Positions 31,206-41,568 of a DNA stretch of 64,000 nt are shown here, one piece after another; the stretch's first letter is position 1; each line of letters starts with the position of its first letter. The translations under genes and the position numbers were made by a program. The notes beneath the pieces are model-generated. The model was not told the origin of the DNA. It made no database searches and saw only the letters and a list, made by a program, of their open reading frames with translations. The stretch comes from Sebastes aleutianus (Eukaryota; Chordata; Actinopteri; Perciformes; Sebastidae), in the NCBI GenBank assembly GCA_916700875.1, contig CAKAKS010000031.1:3910477-3974476 (forward strand), read 5' to 3'.

Positions 31206-32049
31206 GTCGGGAGGGGCGGTCTGGAGCAGACACAGGCATCACATTGACAATCTAATCCAATTTGTCACGGGCAGATATGCGTGAATACACGACTCCATGT
31301 GATAGAGCATTTGTTGGGTCGCCTTTAGCTTTCGCAGAAAACACTTTTCCTCGCCTTCATCCTAAAAATGACGTTTTAACAGAAAGGCAAAATGTTCCGT
31401 TTAATGGCGGTAATGCAGTGCTTGACCTTTAATTATAATACAATCTTTGTTATAATATTCATACATATTTATCATACAACAAAATAAGCTGCTTTCTAAG
31501 AGAGCTTCGTTTCTCTGATCTGTTTCCCCCCCCCAAGGTTACATGGGTTATTTTCAGACGTGGCTTTCCAAGAAAACAGAATCATTTTACATACCATTAC
31601 ACCACAATCCATAAACGGCCAGCAAAGCAGCTGTTGCTTTTGTATTGCACTGAAATGATGAATCATTCCAGCCATTTGTCCTGCTATCAGGCCTTTATAA
31701 TGTTGCTGCCCAAATACTGAGTAAATACTGAATACTGTATACTAAGAAAAGGGTGGAGCAGAAATGTTCTTAATGTGCTGATGCCATGCCTGTGTCTACT
31801 TCTACTATGAGTGATCTACTGCCACTATCAGTAAGTATGCGTGTACACGACGTGTGCGCATGCATGTGTGACAAATTCCTGTATAGTAAGGTCTACGAGC
31901 GCAGCTTTTTTGTGCCGAGTCATTCCTGATGAGGAAGCACAGAGGAGAAGAAAGAGTGGTGGACGAGATGTTAAGAGTAAGAGAGCAAGCAAAAGAAAAC
32001 TGCGCCGTTCAACAGATTTCACAACGTGAGAGGCGGCCCGGAGGGACGT

Positions 32050-32564
32050 TCACTGTCCGTTCACCCTAAGACCTTGTCCGAAATTTTCCACCTCCTGCTC
32101 CGGCGGCGTGTCGCCACAACTGCCCGCCTCGGCTCCCGGGACCAAAGTCGGCGCCCCCAGTGATCCGTCCACACCTTCTAACCCAGCTTCGTCCTCGTCT
32201 TCCTCCTGCTCCTCCTGGACCGCTCCTTCGCCTTCGGCCTCCGCTCCGGCCGCCCCGGACCCGGGGCTGCCCGCCGTCAGCGGTAGGTGAGTCCTGAGAA
32301 GGTCCTTGCGATCTGCAAACAACCTTTGGTCTAGGGCCTCGAAGGGAAGGGTCACCCCTGGTTGAGAGGCACCCAGCGCCAGGCCCAGACCCACAGCAGC
32401 ACCCATGCCCATCCCTGCGCGGTACACCTCCATGCCGTCGGGCAGCATGGACTTGATCTTGGGCAACCACCGCTTGCGGACGCGCCTCGCGTTTGTGCAC
32501 ATATCAGCAGCGATCACATTCATTTCACTCTCCTTGAAGTTAGGGTTGAAATTTTGACAGTAGA
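32050..32564 (-). CDS. nacc2: nacc2 last exon, end of BEN and acidic C-terminus
   Basis: Codes for residues 420-590. It reads [40 protein letters not shown], a Gly/Leu-rich stretch and an acidic [14 protein letters not shown] tail ending LRVNGQ, with TGA at 32052-32050. The acceptor is CTTTTACAG. The long frame on the opposite strand at 32108-32290 is GC-biased shadow. Confidence 0.96.
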
Positions 32565-35500
32565 CTGTAAAAGAGAGAGAAAACTCCAATGTAGATTGTG
32601 CTCTTTTAAAATAATATCACATTTGATGATTTGGACAGTAAACCTACGTTTGACAGCGTTGAGGACCCTGCTGTCCAGGGGTTTCCTGCTGGGGTCACTA
32701 GTAGAGGAGCGGATGCCTGTCCCACAGCTATTGGCTAAAGTGTTTCTGCAGGGACACAGAGAGAACACCAGGGGGCAGAGTCAGCAGCAGGCACATATAC
32801 AGTAGAGAAACATGGGAACACACACAACTAACCGCATTGCACAACATGGCCACAGATGGAGTGTGAAAGTTGGTTTGAGACAACAGCAGCGGTAGTGTTG
32901 GAGTCATACAAAGAACTCAGATCTTACAGCAAAGTCTCACAAAAAGTGTTCTGCTGTGTCGTGCACGTCATTACACTCACCTATCAAAGAACGTGGCTAG
33001 CAGACGGCGAAGCAAGACTTTGTGTTTGATACCAGCACATAGATGACAATTCATCAACTGTCCTCGAGTCATGAACACCTGCGTACCTGGTGAAGAAAAA
33101 AAGAAAAGAGGATTTTCTGAGAAACCTGCTCATATTACAATCCATTTGTCTTTTCTCTCTTTGGCCCACAGTTGATCTTTTATTCTTTTGATACATTAGA
33201 AATTCATGTTCAAGGAGATGTTTTAACGCAGTCAAACAAAGTTTCAGCTGTTCAAAGTAGAATCAGAAATCAGGAGGAGTCGAAGTTGAAGGCCATAAAA
33301 ACAGCACTTTTTTTTATTATATTACTTTGCTTTGCTTTCTTTTATAAAACCACGTCTTTCCCATTCACGTATTGTATTCTGTATCTCACATGCAGACTAC
33401 AGAACTGAATAACCCGTTTCCACATTGTGTTTTTCAATCACATAACAACCTGATTGAATCTGAGCATGCGGTAACTTTCTGACCTCTTGTTCCAGAAAGT
33501 ATTTTGAGTGATTATTGACTACTTGCAGTATTCAGACCGTATTCTTTTTGTCTGAAAAGATTCAATACTAAATTGATTAAACCTTTTGCCCTGCTCCTTT
33601 TGTATGAATTATATTAGCTACATGTTGAACGGTACCTGCTCTCTTTGAAAGTCTTTGGTCTGACTGCCAAGAGCGACGTCTGGTGTCTGGCAGACAGACC
33701 AAAGAGTTCAGCTTTTTGTTTCATCATACCAAAAAAAAGAATCTTTTTCCCCATGCTCTCAGAGCCCTGTAAGGGCCATTTGGCAAACTCCTGGCAGGCT
33801 GTCATATGCTTTTTACTCCGGAGTGACTTCTCTGTCTAGTCGCTCCACCATAAAGGCCTGATTGATGAGTACTGCAGAGATAGTTGTCCTTCTGTCACGG
33901 TCCTCAATCTCTGCAGAGAAGCTCTGCAGCTTTGTTCTGTCCCTCTAAGATCACCACAGCAATGTGGCTCAAAACTGCTGTGGCGGCCAATCACAGTCTG
34001 GTTGAACGAGGTCCAGACGCTGCTAAACGGGCTTTTCATTAGGGACGAGAATTCAATTCAATGTTATTGATGTCTAAACATAGTTTAACCAGAGTGTCTT
34101 AATTATATGGCTTAGCACTAATGTATATTAGAGCTGGAGTTGAGATAGAGATGAGTCACTGTTAATGATGATGACCAGCAGTCTGATCTGATCTGATCTG
34201 ATCTGATCTGATCTGATCTGATCTGGGTCAAATGCAGGTTGAATACATGCGTCTCCTGCATAAAAGCATACAGTATGGGTCACTGGGTTGCAAAGGTGGG
34301 ACCAAGTCATTTTTTTGCAAGTCACACATAAGTCTCAAATCCCAAGTCAAGACTGACAAGTCACAAGTCAAGATTGACAAGTCCCAAGTCAAGACCCAAG
34401 TCAGGACAGACAAGTCCCAAGTCAGGACAGACAAGTCCCAAGTCAAGACCGAAGTCAGGACAGACAACTCCCAATTCAAGACTGACAAGTCCCAAATCAA
34501 GACTGACAAGTCCCAAGTCAAAACTGACAAGTTCCAAGTCAAGTCCCAAGTCAAGACTGACAAGTCCCAAGTCAAGCCCCAAGTCCCGAGTCAGGACAGA
34601 CAAGTCCCACGTCAAGTCCCAATTCAAGACAGACAAGTCCCAAGTCAAGTCCCGAGTCAGGACAGACAAGTCCCACGTCAAATCCCAATTCAAGACAGAC
34701 AAGTCCCAAGTCAAGTCCCAAGTCAGGACAGACGAGTCCCAAGTCAAGTCACAAGTCCTAAACTTTGAGTTTCGAGTCCTAAACAAGTCAATGCGCTCTT
34801 CACCAAATGTAATGCCATTTTGACAACAGGGTATTAATATATTTATATATGTATACATTTACAAACATCATTTAAAAACGCTTTTTAAAATTTGTATTAA
34901 AAAACATTATTTGTTAAAACAAGTTTGTTAAAACAAGTGCAACTGAGCTTAATGGTAGAAAAAGAAGTGGGGAATTAAGTGTGGACATGCTGGGAATGAA
35001 AAGCGTTGACGTTAGTTGATTCGGGAAATGAAGGGACATTAATTGATTCTAGCACACTTTTTAAATAACATACTTTTTAATCTTTGGGCTTGAGGGAAGG
35101 TATCAAGTATTTTCAAGTCAAAAGGCTCAAGTCCAAGTGAAGTCACGAGTCACTGGTGTTAAAGTCCAAATCGAGTTGCAAGTCTTTTTGGATTTTATCG
35201 AGTCTAAAGTCATCAACTGTCTGACTCGAGTCCACACACCTCAGCTGGGTTCTGGGTAACCTCCCCAATCAATGGCCTCTTTGCCAGTCACTGATTTTGT
35301 GTGAATTGCCAGCTCTAGAAAGAAGTTTTGATATTAAAGGTTTTCTATTTCACAATGGAATATATAAGAGTTCTCTTATGTCCTGAATTTAGTAGTTGGA
35401 ATTAATTCTGTCAGTTTAATTTGACCAGCTATAGAATATTAAATATACGATATGGCCAAAATCTTCTATCCTCCCGATAACGATATATACTATATAGCAT

Positions 35501-36905
35501 GTTTTCTGGTAATTCAATGAATAAATAATCTATAAGAAATAACCACATGGTAAAGCCTGTATTTGTATACTCCTGTGTGAATAAAATACTTGACAAATGA
35601 AAGACTATTTTCTCATTTAATTAAGAATTTCAGTGCAAAATGAACATAAGTTTAAAGAGAAATTATAGAGAAATATTTCAATATATGTATACACCGTTTA
35701 TTAATCGCATTGAACTGAGTGGTATACCTCAATCTTCAAATGATATTCCCTTAAAATATTTCACATTTCTGAGAAATTTCTGTTAGTATGTGCTTTTTAT
35801 TATCAATTTAAGCAACGTAATTGTGTATAACAATATATCTCGATATTATGATTTCATCACGATACGATTCCAATGAAAGACGATAAATTATCATATTGAA
35901 TTATTGCCCAGCCCCTATATGAATGTGCAAGAGGGTGGAGGTATGAATACTTTCCAATCTCACTGCATACAAGTTCATCTCCACAACATGTGATAAAATG
36001 TGAGCGTGTGAAATGCGTGTGAGTGGATGCACTGACTTTGCGTGTGTGCGTGCCTACCGGCTACCAGCTCCAGCTTCTCCCCCGGGTCCCCCTCAGTGTA
36101 GAGCTTAGGGTGGCAGCGGTAGCCTATCTGGCTGATGAGGCTTGCAGGCAGCGCCACCAGGTCCCTGCGGATCAGCACACAGTTGCGGCTCTCCAAGGCC
36201 AAGGGCATCGCTGCCATCTCCGGCTTGTCCTGGACTGATGGAAGCGAGCGAGGACAGAGAGGGGTTTCAGAAAAGCTCTTTGTTACACAGCAAAAAAACA
36301 GATGAATGTGTAAGCATCCATATAATTATCAGTCTATTAAAAAAACATCCCTAACCTCTGTGCCCTCTATTAAAATAGAGGCTACAAAATGTAATTAGTA
36401 AAGCAGGTTGGTGTAATCTCAGACAAGCTTGTTGTGTTTCATGAATGTTTTAGAGCATTGCAGATGTATCCCAGATAAGTCATGATGCTGCATCAGCAAC
36501 TTTGAGTTTTTTGGACGGGGGACAGATCCGAAGCTGGGTGTTAGGTTCTTACTCGCAAAATTTGTTTCCCCCTAACCTCTGGGATGACTTGTGAGTGTGT
36601 GCACATGCACGCACCTCCCGTGCACACGTGTGTAAACACACACACACGCATAGAGAACAGGAGAAATGAATCCATTAATTGCCACACACATACAGAAAAG
36701 TGTGGATTATTGCATTGACACTTATACCTACACGCGCACGCACGCACACACAGGAAAGACGTGCACGGTTCTCAAATATCCCACAATGTCACCCTGGGGT
36801 GCTCTGACTGATTGCAGATAGAGTGGATTTCATAAATATCTGAAACTCTAGAATTTGACAAACCCATGTGATGCCTTTGAGCTGCAGGATGCTAAGAATG
36901 ATGGA

Positions 36906-36941
<36 letters not shown>

Positions 36942-39900
36942 ATGCCTGTGAAGTGAATATACTGTAGCATCTATGCTTGCATGTGTGTAGTAGGCAAACC
37001 TGCACCAGTACGAAAACTATAACAAAATGCAGCACAGACCAGCTGTTGTAGCTGTGATAAGGAGTGCGTTGTTGGTCACGATGCACTCCAATCATAACTC
37101 CATAAAGCTATCTTTATGCTGAGAGAACCCACACACACACTGGAGGCAACAACATCCAGCTTTTTTTCGAGATGCTCAGGATACATGATTTATGAAAGAT
37201 TAAATAATGTAACTGGGATGAAATGAATGCGCATCAGTTTCTTTTTTTTGCACAAGTCTGGACAAGGAGGAACTTTGTTCCATAAACCCCTACATTCATG
37301 GGTGTACATTTCTGCAAGTCATGCCGAGTTCTACTTTTAAATCGGTCCGATATCAAATGAATTTCCTCCATCCGAGCCAAGGGCAATTGAGAAAGTAATT
37401 CACTTACTCAGATCTTGTATGTCTAGAAAGATTTTTGAAGATATTGACGAGGGGATATTGAATTGTCTTGTTAGCATTTTGCTCATTTGACCAGTTTTTC
37501 CTTTTAAACAATTTTAATTTGCTGGAGTTGAGAAGTAAATACTATTACAGCGGGTGTAGTGGAATAAATATTATTGAGTTTGTTGTAATGTAATATTAGT
37601 TTTTGGCCATAACTGAGAACATTCTGTATTTTTAGAAGTTTTTAATGATGAAAAAATATTCCAGGGAGAAGCTTTCAGTGATCCAACAAACACACCAAAG
37701 CACTGCAACACTTAAAAGCATCAATATAAAATAATACTCACTTCCGTAGGGGTTAGCTGAACGTCCGTAGAGGTGACTGTAGGCATCCTCTGTGATCCCA
37801 TCATAGGGCTCTTCCTCAAACTCCTCATCCTCATTCTGGTAGGATGTAGGGCTGTCGGTGGTTGGCAGGCTGGACGATCCAGGACTTGACCTTTCGACTC
37901 CCGCTCCTCCGGCTCCACCCCCACCACCGGCCCCGTGAAGGTGGTAAGGAGGCATACCGGGGATGGCGGTCCCGCCGGCCGTCGTGTAGAACAGCGAGCT
38001 GGCCCTCGCCAGCCGACTCCCCAACTCCGAAGACGAAATCTTGTTTTGCGTCGAAGGCATCGTCAGGGGCGTCGGTTCGCCCCCTTCTAGTTTGATCTTA
38101 CGTTGCGGCATGAGTAGGGACGGAGACCAGCCCGTGGTTCCCAACAGGGCAGCCACCGCCAGGCCGTTGCCATTATTACAGGGACTCTGTGGCTCGGATC
38201 CGGTTTCCTCTAAAGACCCCGCCGTCTGCGAGTCACAGTGAGGCGAGTTTGCCTTGAACATTAGGTCCATGCCTCTTTCAACTATATGCTGAATCTGGAG
38301 GTAGCCAGCTGTGTACATGACCACCAGCTGTTCGCTAGCAGCCATCGTTAGCTTCCCTGTGTAGCAGAAAGTGAGGATCTGCTCGAAGCAGGCAGGTGTG
38401 ACTGAGGAGGGCAACTCAAACTGGCTCTTGGTGGAGCTGCTGAAGAGGTCGCGGAAGTAGAGGCTGCTGGCAGCCAAAACGGCCCGGTGGGCTTTGAAAG
38501 CCTGACCTGGTTGATAGAAATAACAGAAAACAGGAAAAAAAAAAGTTGAGACTACTGATACAGAATTCTAGTTTCATTTCTAGGGCTGTCAATCGGTCAA
38601 GTATTCACTTATCAACATGGGAGTGGGCAGATATGCTGCTTTATGCAAATTATTTATATATTTATTATTGGAAATCAATTAACAACCCAAAACAATAATA
38701 CATATTGTCCAGAAACCCTCACAGGTACTACATTTAGCATAAAAATATGCTCAAATTATAACATGGCAAACTGCAGCCCAACAGGCAACAACAGCTGTCA
38801 GTGTGTCAGTGTGCTGACTTGACTATGACTTGGCGTGTTTTTGTATTCGGAGGGACGCAGCGGAAAGAGAAAGGCCGGAGCCCGGAGAAAGCAGAAGACG
38901 AGAACACGACCAAAGCAACCAGAACCAGTCAAGAAGCAAATGACTCTGTCTTCCTCGCTTTCCAAAGCAATCCCATATGACCATGAAAAAAATTGCAAAA
39001 TGCAAAGAAATCACGGCCGAGGTAAACAACTACATCCGGTTAGCGTAGTGGAAAAGCCCGGATTCAAAAGACGCATAAAGACACTTGATCCAAAAATATG
39101 AACTGCCTGGTCGCAAATTTATTTTGCGGAGAAAGCTCTACCGAAGTTCTACATTTAAGTGAGGGAAAAGTTGGCCAACCAGCTAACAGAGGTGACCCAC
39201 TTCTCCACAACTACCGATCTGAACGTCCAGCTAACAGAACCAAAGCCTGAATAAGTGGACCAGACTGCTTTGGCCACAGGCTACACCTCGCAATTGGTGA
39301 GTCTTTCTACACTAGTGGGAAAATAATAATTTTCATTATCAGCAATGTTATAACAGCTTACTGGTAAACATAACAATAAGTTACTTTACACGTATTACAT
39401 GCCATTAAAACTGTGTGTGTGGGTTATGTATTTATCAAAATATATAAAGCATGTATTGCCAGAAAACTATTTGGTTAAAGTGAATACTGTCGGGTCCTGT
39501 TTTGTTAAATTGAACTTGTGATTTCTCCCGTTTTGAATGCAAGATTAAAATAGTTCTAATAGAAACCACTAATGAATATAAACAAGAAGGTTTTAATGCA
39601 GACATATGCTGCAGGGACTACAAGAATCATCATATTGGTGTGATTGTATGCATCAAAGGGTAAAATCAAGCATTTATGAAGTGCCTGAAGGATATTTGAA
39701 AATATCGCGATATATATCGTGTATCACGATATTGCCTAAAAATATTGCGATATTATTTTTAGGCCATATCGCTCTACTATGACTTGCCAAAAATTGCATG
39801 TGATTATCATAAAGTGGGCGTGTCTGTAAAGGGGAGACTCGTGGGTACCCATAGAACCCATTTACATTCACATATCTTGAGGTCAGAGGTCAAGGGACCC

Positions 39901-40266
39901 CTTTGAAAATGGCCATGAAGTAAGCTAGTATGAACCAATGGATTCATCAGGTTTTTTAGTTTCATATGATGCCAGTATCTTCACTCTAGCTTTAAAACTG
40001 AGCCCGCTACAACCTAAAAATCGCAAGTTGTGATAGTGCGTTAAAGAAATTTGAGGCGTTTTGCTTTAAATTTGCTTTAACGCGTTGTTATCGCGTTAAC
40101 TTTGACAGCCCTGATGATTTCAAAGTAAAAACTCCAGATTTCCTGCTAACCGACCTTTGACCAGGATGGAAACATCGCAGTAGTGTCCCAGCAGGCGCTG
40201 CTCATTAAGGGAGCCCAGAACTGTGGCTCCAAAGTTGGGGATCTCCACGTGGAGCAGCTGGGACAT
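32050..40266 (-). CDS. nacc2: nacc2, BTB/POZ and BEN domain transcriptional repressor (complete, 6 coding exons)
   Basis: Encodes nucleus accumbens-associated protein 2 (also RBB/BTBD14A), a nuclear repressor whose mammalian form recruits the NuRD complex. The exons are 40266-40155, 38506-37742, 36234-36058, 33086-32981, 32745-32648 and 32564-32050 (stop 32052-32050). The joined frame is 1773 nt, 590 residues, close to human NACC2 (about 587). Residues 1 to about 130 form the BTB domain ([20 protein letters not shown], then [20 protein letters not shown]). Residues about 130-300 form a linker with [16 protein letters not shown]. Residues about 310-450 form the BEN domain ([40 protein letters not shown]). 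A basic [11 protein letters not shown] follows, then an acidic Glu/Asp-rich tail. [18 protein letters not shown] and CVLIRRDLV favour NACC2 over NACC1. All splice phases agree. A glycine-rich insert sits before the [12 protein letters not shown] motif. Confidence 0.97.
32648..32745 (-). CDS. nacc2: nacc2 exon, BEN domain
   Basis: Codes for residues 387-420, [20 protein letters not shown] then [12 protein letters not shown], identical in order to human NACC2. The acceptor is CCCTGCAG and the donor AAAC|GTAGGT. Confidence 0.97.
32981..33086 (-). CDS. nacc2: nacc2 exon, BEN domain core
   Basis: Codes for residues 352-387, [20 protein letters not shown] then [15 protein letters not shown], the helical BEN core, matching human [24 protein letters not shown]. 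The acceptor is CTTCACCAG and the donor ATAG|GTGAGT. Confidence 0.96.
34179..34224. repeat. pentanucleotide repeat (TGATC)n
   Basis: About nine tandem TGATC units, each containing the palindrome GATC. Confidence 0.95.
34294..35241. mobile_element. repeat element with internal AAGTCCCAAGTCAAGAC minisatellite
   Basis: The ends AGGTGGGACCAAGTCA and TGACTCGAGTCCACACACCT (reverse complement AGGTGTGTGGACTCGAGTCA) are imperfect inverted repeats. The left half (34330-34775) is a degenerate tandem array of about 21-bp CAAGTC units; the right end carries the same CAAGTC/GAGTC words. CTGGGTT occurs close to both ends. The large open frames here are products of the array. Confidence 0.7.
35447..35918. 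mobile_element. AT-rich short DNA element with ATCGATAT-type ends (tentative)
   Basis: Between ACGATATGGCCAAAATCTTC and GAATTATTGCCCAGCCCCTA. The wording resembles hAT-like elements whose ends read GGGCTGGGCGATATGGCC. The left end is worn and no duplication is visible. It lies in a nacc2 intron. Confidence 0.5.
36058..36234 (-). CDS. nacc2: nacc2 exon, first part of BEN domain
   Basis: Codes for residues 293-352, including [40 protein letters not shown] and KLELVAG, the N-terminal half of the BEN domain and almost identical to human NACC2. The acceptor is CATCAG and the donor GCCG|GTAGGC. Confidence 0.97.
36910..36939. repeat. (GT)n microsatellite
   Basis: About 15 GT units in a nacc2 intron. 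Confidence 0.95.
37742..38506 (-). CDS. nacc2: nacc2 exon, rest of BTB and linker
   Basis: Codes for residues 38-293. It completes the BTB fold ([60 protein letters not shown]) and continues into a disordered linker with an EPQSPC motif, a glycine-rich run, [10 protein letters not shown] and an acidic [12 protein letters not shown] segment. The donor is GGAA|GTGAGT. Confidence 0.97.
38582..40112. mobile_element. short element AGGGCTGTCAA...TTGACAGCCCT, copy 2, split by an insertion
   Basis: The same family as 27957-28692 in the opposite orientation. It is interrupted at 38833-39775 by a second element. It occupies most of nacc2's first coding intron, and its right end is 42 bases from the donor at 40154. 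Confidence 0.88.
38833..39775 (+). mobile_element. inserted element with BED-type hAT transposase relic
   Basis: Flanked by an exact 11-base duplication ACTATGACTTG (38822-38832 and 39776-39786); an 8-bp hAT duplication would be included in it. The plus strand reads in broken frames [17 protein letters not shown], then [13 protein letters not shown] sequence, then [20 protein letters not shown], blocks typical of ZBED-like hAT transposases. The coding part stops near 39300. The right part ends in ATATCGCGATATATATCG wording. Stops and frameshifts make it inactive. Confidence 0.75.
40155..40266 (-). CDS. nacc2: nacc2 first coding exon (start of BTB)
   Basis: Codes for residues 1-38, [20 protein letters not shown] then [18 protein letters not shown], nearly identical to human NACC2. 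The ATG at 40266-40264 lies in GCCATCATGTCC. The exon extends as 5' UTR to an acceptor at 40338-40337. The donor is AAAG|GTCGGT, a weak site whose phase fits the next exon exactly. Confidence 0.95.
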
Positions 40267-40297
40267 GATGGCCGCAGAGGAAGAGGAAGATGGGGTT

Positions 40298-40336
40298 TCA
40301 GATATTTACTGCAGACTCCGCCACTGAGAGAGGCAT
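40298..40336 (-). promoter_or_regulatory. upstream ORF in nacc2 5' UTR
   Basis: The start exon's acceptor is TTCTTCCAG at 40338-40337, so the exon's first three bases are ATG. It opens a 12-codon frame (MPLSVAESAVNI) closed by TGA at 40300-40298, 31 bases before the nacc2 ATG. If the exon starts here, ribosomes would meet this ORF first; whether it is translated cannot be judged from sequence. Confidence 0.5.
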
Positions 40337-41524
40337 CTGGAAGAAAGAAAAAAAAAAAAAGAGAAAAAGGTATGTTGAATGCATTGGGAAAAATAAATGC
40401 AGCGATAAAGAAGGAGCGAAAAGACAACGCGTGAAAGATGAAAAGACATGCCAGAGGGAGGCAGAGAGGCGAGAATTGAGAGAATCTTAAAAGGAACAGA
40501 AAGAGCAAGAAGGAAAATAGAGTTGAGACGACGTGAGAAAATGAATACAGTTGAGGGAGAAGTGAGAGGTGTGTGAAAAAGAGAGATGGATATGCGGAGA
40601 GAGAGAGAGAGAGAGAGTGGAGGCAGGAGAGAGAAAGGAGGAGTCAAGTGAGTCCACATTTGAAAAAAAAAAAAGAAACAATACAATGCCGTGCCTACTG
40701 TACATGAGGCCGTTGTGAAATACCTTAAGGCTATGCTGTTTTAACATGGATTAAATTCCTAGAACCTTGGACTCCTTCCATGTATTTATGCATGGACTTT
40801 GACGACCTGTATATCAGCCTCGACAACAACTTTTCAGGCGGAGGACGCCACGCCGAATGCAACCAGTTTTTCATGTCAAGAGTTTAGAGACACACTTCTT
40901 GATTTTGCTGACTCTATTATACCGTTGTCAGCATTTGTCCTCTTCCTAAACTCTGGCTGGGGAACAAAACAACACAACCATTTTCACACTAACTTTGATA
41001 GCTTCCTTCTTAGTAACATACTCCAGGCATATTTGCACCTTCTTTCCTTCCCTGAACCTTGTGTCATTGTTTTACTCCCCACCAACCCACACACACACAC
41101 ACATACATATACGCATTGGTTTCATTATTAAGCAATGCTGCAGAACAGTTTCCAGGAATACAAACTGAAAAAAAATGTCACCGCCTCTCTCTCTCTCTCA
41201 CACACACACTCTCGCTCTCTCTCCCACTTCTTCATGCACTCCATACAGACAGACAGACAGACAGACAGGCATGCACTCTGGCTTACTTACATAAAAAAAG
41301 TGTGTGTGTGTGCACGATTAACACTTACAGTACAGGCTGCATAGGGAAATGACTGTGTACTCTGGCACGCAAGCACTCACCTGGAGAAACCAGCAGCAAA
41401 CGACTTTTCCCCCTGCTAAACTCACACACATGCACGAATGCGGAGAAAAGCGCTCGCTGTTGTCCCAGACGGCTGTGACCTGTGTAAGCACATCACACCA
41501 CGGAGGCTTGGCGCACGCTATCAC

Positions 41525-41568
41525 ACCAGCAGCAGCAGCAGCAGCGGCGGCGGCGGCGGCGGCGGGAC
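41525..41568. repeat. trinucleotide run (CAG)n then (CGG)n
   Basis: About six CAG/CAGC-type units run directly into about seven CGG units. It lies upstream of nacc2 in a CpG-containing patch; no coding frame with splice signals supports it as an exon. Confidence 0.9.

Larger units (their letters stand above)
26140..32049 (-). other. probable long nacc2 3' UTR with candidate poly(A) signals
   Basis: No coding exon is recognisable between the nacc2 stop and nup214. Much of 28700-32049 is non-repetitive, as expected for a long 3' UTR. Minus-strand AATAAA words lie at 30570-30575, 29391-29396 and 26158-26163. The last is followed by a T/GT-rich stretch (near 26105-26135) and is the best end-point candidate. 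A 736-bp repeat at 27957-28692 interrupts the interval. The extent of the UTR is inferred only. Confidence 0.4.

Noticed and set aside
32066..32500. 144-residue Arg/Gly-rich minus-strand ORF
   Set aside because: It is an alternative frame of the nacc2 last exon. The BEN-domain frame is conserved and continuous with other exons.
34232..34858. Several 115-178 residue ORFs rich in Lys/Ser/Asp or Leu/Ser/Trp
   Set aside because: All are products of the CAAGTC minisatellite in a transposable element and are open on both strands.
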